DNA of 52,022 bases from Bdellovibrio sp. ZAP7 (GCA_945874535.1 CAMCGZ010000016.1:1-52022), one strand, 5' to 3'. Positions 41,354 to 50,292 are shown, numbered from the stretch's first letter. Notes: a model not told the origin generated them from the letters alone. Program-made: numbers and translations.

Positions 41354-41930
41354 TTCGAAGGACCGTCTGCATTCCGATCTCAGGCGGATCTTGCAAGGAT
41401 TCGATCCGGTACCAGGGGAGTTTCATGCGTCTGTTCTGGCGTTGTTTCAGGGGCGTGACTTCGAGTCATCCGAGATCTTGCTGACCAAGCGATCCCAGAC
41501 CGTGGTCACCCATGTGGGCCAGGTGGCCTTTCCCGGCGGAAGGGTCGAGGCTGAGGACCTTTTCGACCCGGTGAAGACGGCGATGCGCGAGGCCCGGGAG
41601 GAAACAGGAATTCCGGTCTCTTGCATTCAGCCCGCCGGATTCATGCCGCAGGTTCCCACTGTGATGAGCGGTTTTTTTGTGATTCCAGTACTCGCGGCAT
41701 TCGATCCGGGAGATCAGCCGGTTCCTCTGGTGCCGTGCCCGAAAGAGGTGGAGCGTGCGGGGTGGGTGAAAGTCAGTTCACTCCGACAGAGCCGCCGTGA
41801 GGAGCCCTATTCGATGAAAGGGAGAGAGATTCTCTTACCGGTATTCCAGTGGGAGGAAGATCGGGTCTGGGGGCTCACGGCTCTGATTTTTGATTCGATT
41901 TTGCGCCGTTATGATAGTCTTGGGGCATGA
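41346..41930 (+). CDS. Nudix hydrolase, CoA pyrophosphatase-like (NudL)
   Basis: The protein has 194 residues from GTG 41346. The Nudix block reads GGRVEAEDLFDPVKTAMREAREETGI, with the few-residue insertion seen in CoA pyrophosphatases (FPGGRV...TAMREAREETG), and LLTKRSQTVVTHVGQVAFPGG upstream is also typical of this branch. It should hydrolyse CoA or its derivatives to 3',5'-ADP and phosphopantetheine. It overlaps the preceding regulator by 8 bp and the next gene by 4 bp, so it is co-translated with both. Confidence 0.88.
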   Translation: MNDSKDRLHSDLRRILQGFDPVPGEFHASVLALFQGRDFESSEILLTKRSQTVVTHVGQVAFPGGRVEAEDLFDPVKTAMREAREETGIPVSCIQPAGFMPQVPTVMSGFFVIPVLAAFDPGDQPVPLVPCPKEVERAGWVKVSSLRQSRREEPYSMKGREILLPVFQWEEDRVWGLTALIFDSILRRYDSLGA

Positions 41931-42451
41931 TTCTCAACCGGAAATGCATCGTATGGATCGCTCTTCTTTTTGCCCATGGGGCAGTTCAAAACACTGTTCT
42001 GGCTGCCGAACCCTGGAAGGGAAACACAGTTGCCCGTCCGGTTGAAGCGGTGCTGATGTCGGGACTTTCCATTTACGGCAGCGAAGCCGCCTTCGGGGTA
42101 CTGACCGGTGGAGCGTATTTGCTGAAGGACCGTCATTTTGTCGGAGAGATCGACAATCGCGTTTGGGCCGAAGTCTTGTTGGGTCCTGCATTTTTTTCGA
42201 CTACCAATAGTACTTTGACCGGTTTTCAGTATTCGGCTCACGCCCGTTGGGATGTCAATTACAACGAAGTCTGGACGGCTTATGCGCTTGCAGGTCTTTC
42301 TGGATACCAGCTTCCCGAGCGCATGGGGGGTTCATTCACCGTTCATCCGCGCGTGGGTCTCGGGGTCAAGTACCAGACCAAATCGTCGCTCTTGTTGAGG
42401 GGCGAGATCTCTGCCGAATTTGTCGGGGCGGGTGTGGCGCTCAATTTCTGA
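41927..42451 (+). CDS. Exported, probably outer-membrane beta-barrel protein
   Basis: I do not recognise this 174-residue protein. A signal peptide of about 27 residues (ending VLAAEP) is followed by alternating hydrophobic/polar strands, aromatic residues at strand ends and a C-terminal phenylalanine (VALNF), a pattern usual in small outer-membrane barrels. ATG 41927 overlaps the Nudix stop by 4 bp. The next gene starts 3 bp downstream. Confidence 0.7.
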   Translation: MILNRKCIVWIALLFAHGAVQNTVLAAEPWKGNTVARPVEAVLMSGLSIYGSEAAFGVLTGGAYLLKDRHFVGEIDNRVWAEVLLGPAFFSTTNSTLTGFQYSAHARWDVNYNEVWTAYALAGLSGYQLPERMGGSFTVHPRVGLGVKYQTKSSLLLRGEISAEFVGAGVALNF

Positions 42452-42453
42452 TC

Positions 42454-43044
42454 ATGCAGCTGGTGAACCTCATTCCCTTTCCGGGATTGCATCAAGATCA
42501 CGCCCGCAGCTACAAAGTGATGGCGGGCGCCCAGATGCAGGCCGGGAGTCTCACACTCGGTTGGAAGATCATTTCATCGAGTGCTTCCGGAATCGATGAA
42601 ATTGTTTTGCCTGATCCCAAAGAGCGCGGCATCCGGCGTGACGAGCTTTGGAAGGAAACCTGTTTCGAGGCTTTTCTGCCACACGCTTCGTCTGATGCTT
42701 ACCTCGAGTTCAACGGGGCAGCATCAGGTGATTGGAATTGTTACTCGTTCAGGGGGTATCGCGAGGGGATGAATCCCGTGCCCGTCAATGGCGCTTCCCC
42801 TCCGAAAATCCTTTCATTGACTCGATCTGCAAAAGAGATCGAACTCCGGTATTCCTTACCCATGGCGGTCGTCAAACAGGGGTTTTTCTCTCTCGGCCTG
42901 GGATCGATCGATCTTGATCCGATCGGGCTCACGCTCGTGATGAATTGCCGGAGTGCCACCACCTATTGGGCCCTTTCGCATGACGGGGTCAAACCTGATT
43001 TCCATTTGAGGTCCAGTTACCAATATGATTCATTTCGGAATTGA
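42454..43044 (+). CDS. DOMON-like (MurB-associated type) domain protein
   Basis: The protein has 196 residues from ATG 42454. The segment DELWKETCFEAFLP, YLEFNGAASGDWNCYSFRGYREGM and the final TYWALSH block match what I recall of the DOMON-like domain sometimes found with MurB. No signal peptide is seen, so it is probably cytoplasmic. It lies in a cell-wall cluster and overlaps namZ by 20 bp. The ligand is unknown; sugar or haem binding has been suggested for DOMON domains generally. Confidence 0.65.
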   Translation: MQLVNLIPFPGLHQDHARSYKVMAGAQMQAGSLTLGWKIISSSASGIDEIVLPDPKERGIRRDELWKETCFEAFLPHASSDAYLEFNGAASGDWNCYSFRGYREGMNPVPVNGASPPKILSLTRSAKEIELRYSLPMAVVKQGFFSLGLGSIDLDPIGLTLVMNCRSATTYWALSHDGVKPDFHLRSSYQYDSFRN

Positions 43045-44233
43045 TCGTTTGCTCGAAGATTCTGCGATCCGTAAACCCTTTGCAGGGAAGCGTCTCGGTT
43101 TGCTTGCCCATCCCGCCTCAGTCACCCGTGATCTCCGTCACAGCATGGATGCGATCCGCGATTGCTCCGACTTGAATCTCACTTGCGCTTTCGGCCCTCA
43201 GCACGGGATGAGGGGCGAAAAGCAGTACAATATGGTCGAGTCGGAAGACTATCTCGATCCGGTTCATCAAATTCCCGTCTTCAGTTTGTATGGCACGACC
43301 CGCAGGCCCACACCCGAGATGCTGTCCCATTGCGATGTGGTGTTGGTCGACTTGCAAGATCTCGGATGCAGGATCTACACCTACCTGACCACTCTGGTTT
43401 ACATGATGGAAGCTTGTGCCTCACTCGGTAAGAGGGTGGTGGTTCTCGATCGTCCGAATCCCGCCGGGAGGATGATGGAGGGAAGCATTCTTAAGCCGGG
43501 TAACGAGAGTTTTGTCGGAGTCAAGCCGGTGCTGATGAGGCATGGTTTGACACTTGGTGAGTTCGCGGAGTTCGCCAAGCGGGAGTACTCGATTGACGTT
43601 GAGCTCGAAGTGGTCCGGATGACCGGTTACCGGATGGATCAGGGGCCTGGTTACGGTTGGCCTCTCGAGGAGCGTGCGTGGGTGAATCCGAGTCCCAATG
43701 CACCGACCCTTTCTATGGCCCGCAGTTATGCGGGTACCGTGATGCTGGAAGGGACCCACCTTTCTGAAGGACGCGGAACCACCCGTCCCCTCGAGGGATT
43801 CGGTGCCCCCGATCTCGATGGGCTTCAAATCTTGAAGGCCATGGAGGCTCTGGCTCCCGGGTGGCTCACCGGGTGCAGGTTGCGGCCCTTTTATTTCGAG
43901 CCCACCTTTTACAAACATCAAGGGAAGTTGTGCAGCGGAGTTCAGATCCATACCGATGTCTCGGCCTATGAACCGATGAATTTCCGCCCGTACCGGATCA
44001 TGGCTCTGGCCTTCAAGGTGATCCGGAACTTGCATCCTGAATACCCGATCTGGCGGGATTTTCCGTATGAGTATGTTTTCGACCGTCTGGCCATCGATGT
44101 GATCTCAGGCTGTGAGACACTCCGGCTCTGGGTAGATGATGCCGCCGCACGGCCGGGCGATTTGGAATCGTTTTTGTCCCGCGATGAATCGATCTGGAAA
44201 GAAAAGGTGCGCCATGCGACGTTTTATCCGTGA
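43025..44233 (+). CDS. namZ: NamZ-type exo-beta-N-acetylmuramidase (DUF1343)
   Basis: The protein has 402 residues. It shows the family's GKRLGLLAHPASVT, FGPQHGMRGEKQYNM, DLQDLGCRIYTYLTTLVYMMEA, VVLDRPNPAGR and EGTHLSEGRGTTRPLEGFGAP blocks. NamZ releases terminal N-acetylmuramic acid from peptidoglycan fragments. No signal peptide is visible, so it may work in the cytoplasm on imported fragments, or the enzyme may be exported another way. It overlaps the DOMON gene by 20 bp and dacB by 20 bp. Confidence 0.88.
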   Translation: MIHFGIDRLLEDSAIRKPFAGKRLGLLAHPASVTRDLRHSMDAIRDCSDLNLTCAFGPQHGMRGEKQYNMVESEDYLDPVHQIPVFSLYGTTRRPTPEMLSHCDVVLVDLQDLGCRIYTYLTTLVYMMEACASLGKRVVVLDRPNPAGRMMEGSILKPGNESFVGVKPVLMRHGLTLGEFAEFAKREYSIDVELEVVRMTGYRMDQGPGYGWPLEERAWVNPSPNAPTLSMARSYAGTVMLEGTHLSEGRGTTRPLEGFGAPDLDGLQILKAMEALAPGWLTGCRLRPFYFEPTFYKHQGKLCSGVQIHTDVSAYEPMNFRPYRIMALAFKVIRNLHPEYPIWRDFPYEYVFDRLAIDVISGCETLRLWVDDAAARPGDLESFLSRDESIWKEKVRHATFYP

Positions 44234-45602
44234 ATGGGCCGGGCTGATTGCTGTCTCTGTGCTGGTGTTACCGGTTCAGTCGTCTCTTGCCAAAGGTAAG
44301 GATCCGGGTCTCGAGAAGGCGCTCCGTGCCCTCGAGAAAAGGGGGGCCAGAGTTTCGGCCCAGATTGTCAATCTCACGAACACTCGCACGCTTTTATCGG
44401 TCGATGCGGATGAGCCTCTGAATCCGGCATCGAGTGTGAAGCTCTTCACGGCTTATGCGGCAATCGAACGTCTCGGAATCAATTTCAGTTTCAAGACTGC
44501 CTTTCACGTCGGTGCGGACGGAAGTTTGTGCGTGAAGGGCGGGGGAGATCCTTCTTTTGTGATGGAAGATCTGTTCCTCGTGGTTCGTGCCCTCAAACGA
44601 AAAGGACTCGATCATTATTCGGGTGCCATCCGTCTCGATGCCACCGTTTTTGATGACGAGCACTATCCTGAGGATCGCTCCGATCAGGATTCGGAGCGGG
44701 CGTACAACGCACCGATCTCGGGTTTGAATTTCAATTACAATACGATTTCGGTCTTCGTGAATCCCGGTAAGAAGGGTGGCCCGGCAGTTACGGGGCTCGA
44801 TTTCCCCTTCGATTTCGTCAAGATCGAGGGAACGGTAAAAACCGGCGGTAAGACTGACGTGACCTGGGACAAGCGCGGTAAAGGTGACCTGGAGATCGTG
44901 CACCTCGGGGGTCGCATCGCCGACGACGCCGATGAGTGGCGTAAACCTTTCAGGATCCGGAAGCCCATTCAGGCTTTTGGAGAGGCCCTGGGCACCATGC
45001 TCGAACAGGGTGGCATTCCTGCCAAAGGCAAGGTCAGGATCAGCGAGGGAGCTTGCACGGGCGAATCCTTCTACACCCATCAAAGCCGACCGCTTCCGTT
45101 CATTGTGAGTCTGATGGACAAGTACTCAAACAACTTCATTGCAGATGCCCTCGTGAAGGCGATCGATCATGAGGTTGCCAAACACCCCGGGAGCGCCGGT
45201 GGCGGACTCCGTTACATCCGAACCGAGTTGATGAAGATCGGCATTCCGGCCGAATCGAAGGGCCGGAAAGTGGTTTCGGGTTCCGGTCTGACGGACGGGA
45301 ACCGGGTTTCCGCCTCGGACTTCACCGCACTTTTGAAACACATTCACCGCGAGAAATCATTTTTGCCCGAGATCTTCGCTTCCTTGCCGATTGCAGGGGT
45401 GGACGGTACGCTCAAACGCAAGTATCAGGGTAGCGACGTCATGGAGCGTTTGAGGGGCAAGACGGGTACTTTGAGCAATGTTCAGTCCTTGGTCGGGGTC
45501 TATCCCAATCACGAGGGTGAATGGCTCTCAGTGTCCATCATCGTGAACGGTGGGCACGGCATTCCCGAGGGGGAGCTCGCCCGCTTTCTCGCCGCTCACT
45601 GA
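44214..45602 (+). CDS. dacB: D-alanyl-D-alanine carboxypeptidase/endopeptidase (PBP4 type)
   Basis: The protein has 462 residues from ATG 44214 with an AAAAGG ribosome site. A signal peptide ends near SLA (residue 26). The three penicillin-binding motifs are SSVK (S73, K76), YSNN (SxN) and GKTGTL (KTG), with the usual large insert between the first and second. It trims or cleaves peptidoglycan cross-links in the periplasm. It ends the seven-gene operon and overlaps the convergent rmuC gene by 75 bp. Confidence 0.95.
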   Translation: MRRFIREWAGLIAVSVLVLPVQSSLAKGKDPGLEKALRALEKRGARVSAQIVNLTNTRTLLSVDADEPLNPASSVKLFTAYAAIERLGINFSFKTAFHVGADGSLCVKGGGDPSFVMEDLFLVVRALKRKGLDHYSGAIRLDATVFDDEHYPEDRSDQDSERAYNAPISGLNFNYNTISVFVNPGKKGGPAVTGLDFPFDFVKIEGTVKTGGKTDVTWDKRGKGDLEIVHLGGRIADDADEWRKPFRIRKPIQAFGEALGTMLEQGGIPAKGKVRISEGACTGESFYTHQSRPLPFIVSLMDKYSNNFIADALVKAIDHEVAKHPGSAGGGLRYIRTELMKIGIPAESKGRKVVSGSGLTDGNRVSASDFTALLKHIHREKSFLPEIFASLPIAGVDGTLKRKYQGSDVMERLRGKTGTLSNVQSLVGVYPNHEGEWLSVSIIVNGGHGIPEGELARFLAAH

Positions 45603-46610
45603 GCGCACCGTTTGCTCGATGGGGGTGAGTTCCTGGCCGCGACCGAGATCGGCTCCCAGCTCACGTGCGCGATCGAGGCTCCGGACCACTCCCTGGGTGC
45701 CGTTCCACGATTTATCGACAGTCTCGTTCCAGGCCTTCACTGCCTGGTCGAGTCCTGCTTGGACCCGGTGCAGGCGCTTCATCAAGGTTTCCAGTCTGTC
45801 ACCGAGTTGACCGACCACCTTGAACAACTCTTGGGCGCTTTCGGAGACCCTTTGCTCACGCCAGGATTGCCCGATGAGCAGAATGAGCGGCAGAAGCGTT
45901 GCCGGAGAAGCGATGAAGATCTTCCGCTCCATGGCCCACGAGAACAAGGAGGGATCTGTGTCGAAGGCGGCACGGATCGCTGCCTCGGAGGGGATGAACA
46001 GAATCACATAAGGCAAAGAGTCGCTCAGGTGCTTCTGGTATTCGCGTCCCGAGAGTTCCTGAATTCTGGTTCGGAGTTTTTTCACGAACTCACCATGGAG
46101 TCGGCCCCGCGATGCCTCGTCTGTCGCGGTTTCAGATTCGATGTAGCTCTCAAAGAGGCTCGCCTTCGAATCGATCACCAAATGTTGCCCGGTTCTCGGG
46201 AGACGGATCACGAAGTCCGGACGCAGGGCTTGCCCCTCCTCACCGTTCAATTCTTTTTGTTCCTCGAAATCGATTCCATCGACGAGGTCGCCCTGACGGA
46301 GGATGTTCCGGAGCACCAATTCCCCCCAACGGCCCCGCACGCTGTGCGAAGTGGTGAGAGCCGATTTGAGACGTCCGGTTTCCTCGATGAGCTTCAATTC
46401 CTGCTCGGCGATCGATTCGATTTGCTTCTCGATCCTTCCGTACTGGTTCATTCGCTCGCGCTCGAAATCCCTGATCTGTTCACGAGTGTGGCGGAGGTCC
46501 GCCTTCAGTTCTGCCAGCTCCTCCGATTTTCGCGGGCGCCAATCACGCAGTAGTGTGCCCAGTATGGTTCCGACGATCATTCCAACCAGGAGGGCGATTG
46601 TGATTTCCAT
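45528..46610 (-). CDS. rmuC: DNA recombination protein RmuC
   Basis: The protein has 360 residues: an N-terminal membrane anchor, a coiled coil (about 28-85), then the RmuC nuclease-like domain with VRGRWGELVLRNIL, LRPDFVIRLP and LVIDSKASL. RmuC limits DNA inversion between short repeats; biochemical activity is uncertain. It has an AAAGGAT ribosome site and lies 15 bp downstream of the C45-TPR gene, so they may share a message. The last 25 codons run antisense through the end of dacB. Confidence 0.92.
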   Translation of the reverse strand: MEITIALLVGMIVGTILGTLLRDWRPRKSEELAELKADLRHTREQIRDFERERMNQYGRIEKQIESIAEQELKLIEETGRLKSALTTSHSVRGRWGELVLRNILRQGDLVDGIDFEEQKELNGEEGQALRPDFVIRLPRTGQHLVIDSKASLFESYIESETATDEASRGRLHGEFVKKLRTRIQELSGREYQKHLSDSLPYVILFIPSEAAIRAAFDTDPSLFSWAMERKIFIASPATLLPLILLIGQSWREQRVSESAQELFKVVGQLGDRLETLMKRLHRVQAGLDQAVKAWNETVDKSWNGTQGVVRSLDRARELGADLGRGQELTPIEQTVRSVSGEKAGELPLGNAVPTVHDDGH

Positions 46611-46625
46611 AGGGATCCTTTCGGT

Positions 46626-48314
46626 TCAGGGATAATTGAGGGGTTCGACAAATTGCAGATCCGGCTCGATTTGCCGGGCATGCTTCTGTAAAAAAGGACG
46701 GTTCAATCTTCTTTTGGCTTTCTTTTGCAAAGCAGGATCGGCATCCACCCGACCGGTGATGGTCTGGTAAGACCGGATTGCTTCATCCCGGTTGCCGAGG
46801 ATGTCGAAAGCCGCCCCTGTGAAGTAGTGGCAGATGTCCCGATGATGAGCACTGAGACCGAAGATCGATAATGCCCGTTTGAAGTATTGCTGAGCCCCCC
46901 GAGCCTGGCCAGCGATCAGTTCGAAATACCCGAGCTGCATCAGAATGTGGGGGTCTTTGGGCCAAACTTCAACGGCCTGAAGCAAAAGGGCGTGGGGTAC
47001 CTCCGGACGGTCCCCTCTGACTTGCCACGAGACGTAGGCTTGGTGAAAATGGTGGAGCGCTTTCATGAAATCATTCGGATGCTGTTGTCCGAGGTCCAGG
47101 CAGTGCGGTTTCTGTCCGGAACGGAGAAGATCCGGATCCCGTGGCAACACCAGGTAAGGACCGTGGGTGACCGGGGTTTCATCGCGGATGGAGAGGTAGA
47201 TCGAATCGCTTGCCGGGTCGAAACCTACGGTTTGAATAGTGGTGATCACGCTCGAGGTGTTTCCGTAGACCCTGAGTTCTCCGGAGCCGGAATCCCGGTG
47301 ATTCGAAAGTTCGAGCAGGGCCTCTTTCCAATCAAACAGCGAGGCATGTCTCTCGGCCAGTAGCTCCAGTGCCGACTTCCTTGCGGCGCAGTCGAATTGA
47401 AAATCAGCACAAAACTCGAGTTCGTCCCGCTTGAATTCGGAATTTTGAAAATGATTCGAGTGGGCGATTCCCGTGGGCCGATCGGCTTCTCGGACATGGA
47501 TCTTGCCACCCACCAACTCAACTGTGACGTGACGGTTTTCTTTGAACGAGCTCAGGTTCAACGCCCAGGATCCGATCGGTTTGAATCGTCTGCAAAGATC
47601 GATCGCTTCATCGAGTGTTCGCGCCGATTCGAGGATATCCTCGCCCAGAAAAAAGATGGGCACGCCCTTGAATGAGACTTTTTTAGAAAAGTGTGCATGA
47701 AGGGAGATTGCGATTCCTGCCTCGTTCCAACCGGTGAGCCCCGAAGAGGGGATTCCAAGGCTGGTGATGGACACGTGTTTCAGGAGTCCGGTGTCGGTTG
47801 GTTCGTGGTAGCACACGGTCGGAAAACGCTCCCAGTGTGAGGCGGCCGGGTAGTCGAGGTTCCGGATGAATTTGGCACCCTCTGGCGTGAAGACGCGGAC
47901 CGTCGAGCACCCGGGCAGTCCTTGCAGAAAGTGGTTCCGGGTTCGGGGGGAGGCGGTGGCAGCCAGTACCATCAGCATGTCGGGCTGAAAGAGTGCCAAC
48001 CACAGGCGCTTTTTAGAGATCCCCGAGTGACGGACAAAGGGTTCCAGGCGCTTTCGATAATGGGAAGGCAAGCGGAGAAATCTTTCCCAGACCAATGCTT
48101 CGTACAATCCGCGCATCAGGCGGCCGCCGCCCGGAATCCGTGAACTCGCCCGATCGATCAGGAGCTGGTTTTTTTGTGACAAGGGTGTGAGGGCCAGGTT
48201 CTCACGGTCTTTCGGATCCAGTGCGGCAACCGCTTCAGCATGTTGGCGTGCTCGCGCTTCGCGAGTGCCTTTCAGTCTCAGAATCCGAACGTTCCGTGGA
48301 ATCAATGAATCCAA
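46626..48314 (-). CDS. Peptidase C45-like Ntn hydrolase with C-terminal TPRs
   Basis: The protein has 562 residues. The first 420 match the C45/acyl-CoA:6-aminopenicillanate acyltransferase-like Ntn fold: the nucleophile would be C136 in LPGCSTVRVF, followed by a RNLDYP block and SLGIPSSGLTGWNEAGIAISLH. Classic members are cut autocatalytically before this Cys, which would free the first 135 residues. A TPR-like region occupies about residues 430-540. The activity is probably amide hydrolysis or acyl transfer; substrate unknown. The start overlaps the antiporter gene by 13 bp. Confidence 0.78.
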   Translation of the reverse strand: MDSLIPRNVRILRLKGTREARARQHAEAVAALDPKDRENLALTPLSQKNQLLIDRASSRIPGGGRLMRGLYEALVWERFLRLPSHYRKRLEPFVRHSGISKKRLWLALFQPDMLMVLAATASPRTRNHFLQGLPGCSTVRVFTPEGAKFIRNLDYPAASHWERFPTVCYHEPTDTGLLKHVSITSLGIPSSGLTGWNEAGIAISLHAHFSKKVSFKGVPIFFLGEDILESARTLDEAIDLCRRFKPIGSWALNLSSFKENRHVTVELVGGKIHVREADRPTGIAHSNHFQNSEFKRDELEFCADFQFDCAARKSALELLAERHASLFDWKEALLELSNHRDSGSGELRVYGNTSSVITTIQTVGFDPASDSIYLSIRDETPVTHGPYLVLPRDPDLLRSGQKPHCLDLGQQHPNDFMKALHHFHQAYVSWQVRGDRPEVPHALLLQAVEVWPKDPHILMQLGYFELIAGQARGAQQYFKRALSIFGLSAHHRDICHYFTGAAFDILGNRDEAIRSYQTITGRVDADPALQKKAKRRLNRPFLQKHARQIEPDLQFVEPLNYP

Positions 48315-49591
48315 AATAGTCCTCCTGCGATCAGTGTGGGAATCAATGCGTATTGAAACAGGCTCACCGCCTGAAACCCGTCTTTTTGAAAGCGATGTTT
48401 GAAGATGGCAAACCCGGCCGGATTGGGTGCATTGGCAATCAGGGTGAGACCTCCTCCGGTCACGGCACCCGCCACCACCAGGTAGCGACTTGAAACAGAA
48501 AGACCTTCAACTTGTGAGGCAAGGGAGGTCAGCGCCGCATTGTCCGTGATGGCGGTGAGGACAGTCGCACCGATGAAGAGCGCCCCCCCGCTCAAGCTCT
48601 GAATCAGGGGGCTCAACCACCAGTCCTGTTCGGCGGTGAGCACCATGAGCCCGGCCAGAAAGAATCCGACCAGAATTCCCTGGGACGGACGAAGTTCACC
48701 CTGTTCTTCCCGGGTCAACCAGAGGTGAGGAACCAGCAGGGCAATTCCCCATGCCAGTCCCATCGGGCTATGCAAGGCCATGACAAAGAAAATCAAAAAC
48801 GAGGCATTGATCAAAAACAGGATCGGATTCGTGAGATTCGTGCGCCTTTGGTCCGCGTCAAGGCCCGTCCAAGTCAGCAGCTCGTGCCGATTGATCCAGC
48901 AAGTCCAGGCAGAGTTCAGGAGGACTGCAACGGTGGCTTTCCAACCGTAATGCTGCATCATGAACGGGGTGTCCCAGTTCCAAGTGTGTGCCACCACCAA
49001 AACGGGCGGTGCGGCGAAAGCGGTCAGCACCCCGCCAATCGAAACGTTTACCAAGAGCCCGGCCAGTACCGAATACAGCAAACGTCGACTCGGGGAGTTC
49101 CCGAAGATCCGTTTGTGGATCAGCAAGGCTCCGACCGTCATGGCAGCGGGTTCGGTGATCCAGGAGCCCGACAAGGGCGCCAAAAACAGGATGCTGAACA
49201 AGAGCGGGATCCGGCTGGCTTTCAGGCTTGTGGACAGAGGAAGCTGTCTTGAAAACCCTTCAATGGCCACTCGGGCCGCCTCGAGGATCGGTCGGGTCGA
49301 GGCCAGAATCATCGCGACTGCTACAAACACCGATTCCGAAAAATGCAGTCCTCCGACCAGGGTCCGGGTCGAATCATAAGAGGTGATGGGGATGCGGAGT
49401 GCCAGAAAGGCCAGAGCCCAAAACCCGAAAATGAATTCAATCTCAGAAAGGAGGTGCAGGAGTGCCGACAGGCGGGGATGTGGATTGGCGAATCGGCGCG
49501 AAAGTTCATCGATTCGTCCCGCTGCAAAAGTATGGATCAGAGTGAGTAAAAGACAGAGTGCGGCCAGACGTTCCTGAGAGGCGGACTCCAT
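48302..49591 (-). CDS. Putative Na+/H+ antiporter (PF07399-like)
   Basis: The protein has 429 residues from ATG 49591. It is strongly hydrophobic with about 11-12 helices, including SGSWITEPAAMTVGALLI, NVSIGGVLTAFAAPPVLVVA and FIGATVLTAITDNAALTSLASQVE, which match what I recall of the putative Na+/H+ antiporter family. It probably exports Na+ at the inner membrane. It is divergent from the degenerate phosphatase gene, and its 3' end overlaps the C45 gene. A frame from 49675 would be longer but adds a polar tail. Confidence 0.85.
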   Translation of the reverse strand: MESASQERLAALCLLLTLIHTFAAGRIDELSRRFANPHPRLSALLHLLSEIEFIFGFWALAFLALRIPITSYDSTRTLVGGLHFSESVFVAVAMILASTRPILEAARVAIEGFSRQLPLSTSLKASRIPLLFSILFLAPLSGSWITEPAAMTVGALLIHKRIFGNSPSRRLLYSVLAGLLVNVSIGGVLTAFAAPPVLVVAHTWNWDTPFMMQHYGWKATVAVLLNSAWTCWINRHELLTWTGLDADQRRTNLTNPILFLINASFLIFFVMALHSPMGLAWGIALLVPHLWLTREEQGELRPSQGILVGFFLAGLMVLTAEQDWWLSPLIQSLSGGALFIGATVLTAITDNAALTSLASQVEGLSVSSRYLVVAGAVTGGGLTLIANAPNPAGFAIFKHRFQKDGFQAVSLFQYALIPTLIAGGLFWIH

Positions 49592-49616
49592 ATGGTCAAA
49601 GTATGCCAAAAATTCC

Positions 49617-49645
49617 TTGGTGGATCGAGAAGAAAGCTCTAAAAT
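49617..49645 (+). promoter_or_regulatory. Sigma-70-like promoter giving a leaderless mRNA
   Basis: TTGGTG (49617-49622), exactly 17 bp, TAAAAT (49640-49645), then 7 nt to ATG 49653. The -10 box matches five of six consensus positions. Confidence 0.5.
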
Positions 49646-49652
49646 CAAGAAG

Positions 49653-50240
49653 ATGGGTTCTCGCCTCGACCTCAAAAATCTCCGGGATCAGCACCGGCAG
49701 TTCTACCTGGTGGTGTATTCGCCTTTGGAGGCGGACTCTGCCCGGACTCATTGCGGGAGTGGGTTGCCGGATGAGGGCTTGAGTGAGCTCGGTAAAGAGG
49801 AGGCCCGGAAACTTTCGGCCCGATTGAAGAAGAACCCATTCAAGATCAAACGCTTTTATACGGGTGCCGAGCTCCGAACGGTCCAATGGGCCGATTTCAT
49901 GCATGATGTGATTAAGGTCCAGATGAAAGCCCTCCTGGTGCTCAATGACCAGAATCTGGGTGAACTGGAAGGGTGTCCGATGTCGCCCGGAGAAGACGCC
50001 TCTACTATTTTGCCTCATCCCCGCGGGGGGGAAAGCGACGAGGTGTTCTCGATCCGGGTCCGGCAGGGTCTGGAGGTACTCCTTCTCGATCCTGAACGCT
50101 CCCTTCTGATCGCCCACCCGAGAGTGGCCCTGAAGGTGCTCGAGTGGCTCGGATTGAAGGGGGAGTCGCTGCAACGGGGAGTCCTGTATTCCATCGATCT
50201 CCCGGCGGGTCAGGGCTTGCCTCATCTCCGCGAAATCTAG
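49653..50240 (+). CDS. Degenerate histidine-phosphatase (SixA/PGM superfamily) protein
   Basis: The protein has 195 residues from ATG 49653, a start supported by the promoter spacing. The fold pattern is that of the branch-1 histidine phosphatases: LVVYSPLEAD at the place of the LVRHGET motif, then GLSELGKEEARKL, GAELRTVQWADF, NLGELEG and LLIAHPRVALKVLEWL. The catalytic RHG is replaced by Y22-S23-P24, so the phospho-accepting His is missing, while the second His (H155) is kept, though its Gly is Pro. It is therefore probably a non-catalytic binding protein. Confidence 0.7.
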   Translation: MGSRLDLKNLRDQHRQFYLVVYSPLEADSARTHCGSGLPDEGLSELGKEEARKLSARLKKNPFKIKRFYTGAELRTVQWADFMHDVIKVQMKALLVLNDQNLGELEGCPMSPGEDASTILPHPRGGESDEVFSIRVRQGLEVLLLDPERSLLIAHPRVALKVLEWLGLKGESLQRGVLYSIDLPAGQGLPHLREI

Positions 50241-50255
50241 TCGGCTTTTTAGGGT

Positions 50256-50285
50256 TTGCCAGATTCAGGGTGGCCGTGTCATGCT
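50256..50285 (+). promoter_or_regulatory. Possible promoter for the secreted HExxH protein
   Basis: TTGCCA (50256-50261), 18 bp, CATGCT (50280-50285), then 7 nt to ATG 50293. The -35 box is good and the -10 box is weak. Confidence 0.3.
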
Positions 50286-50292
50286 CCGCCGG

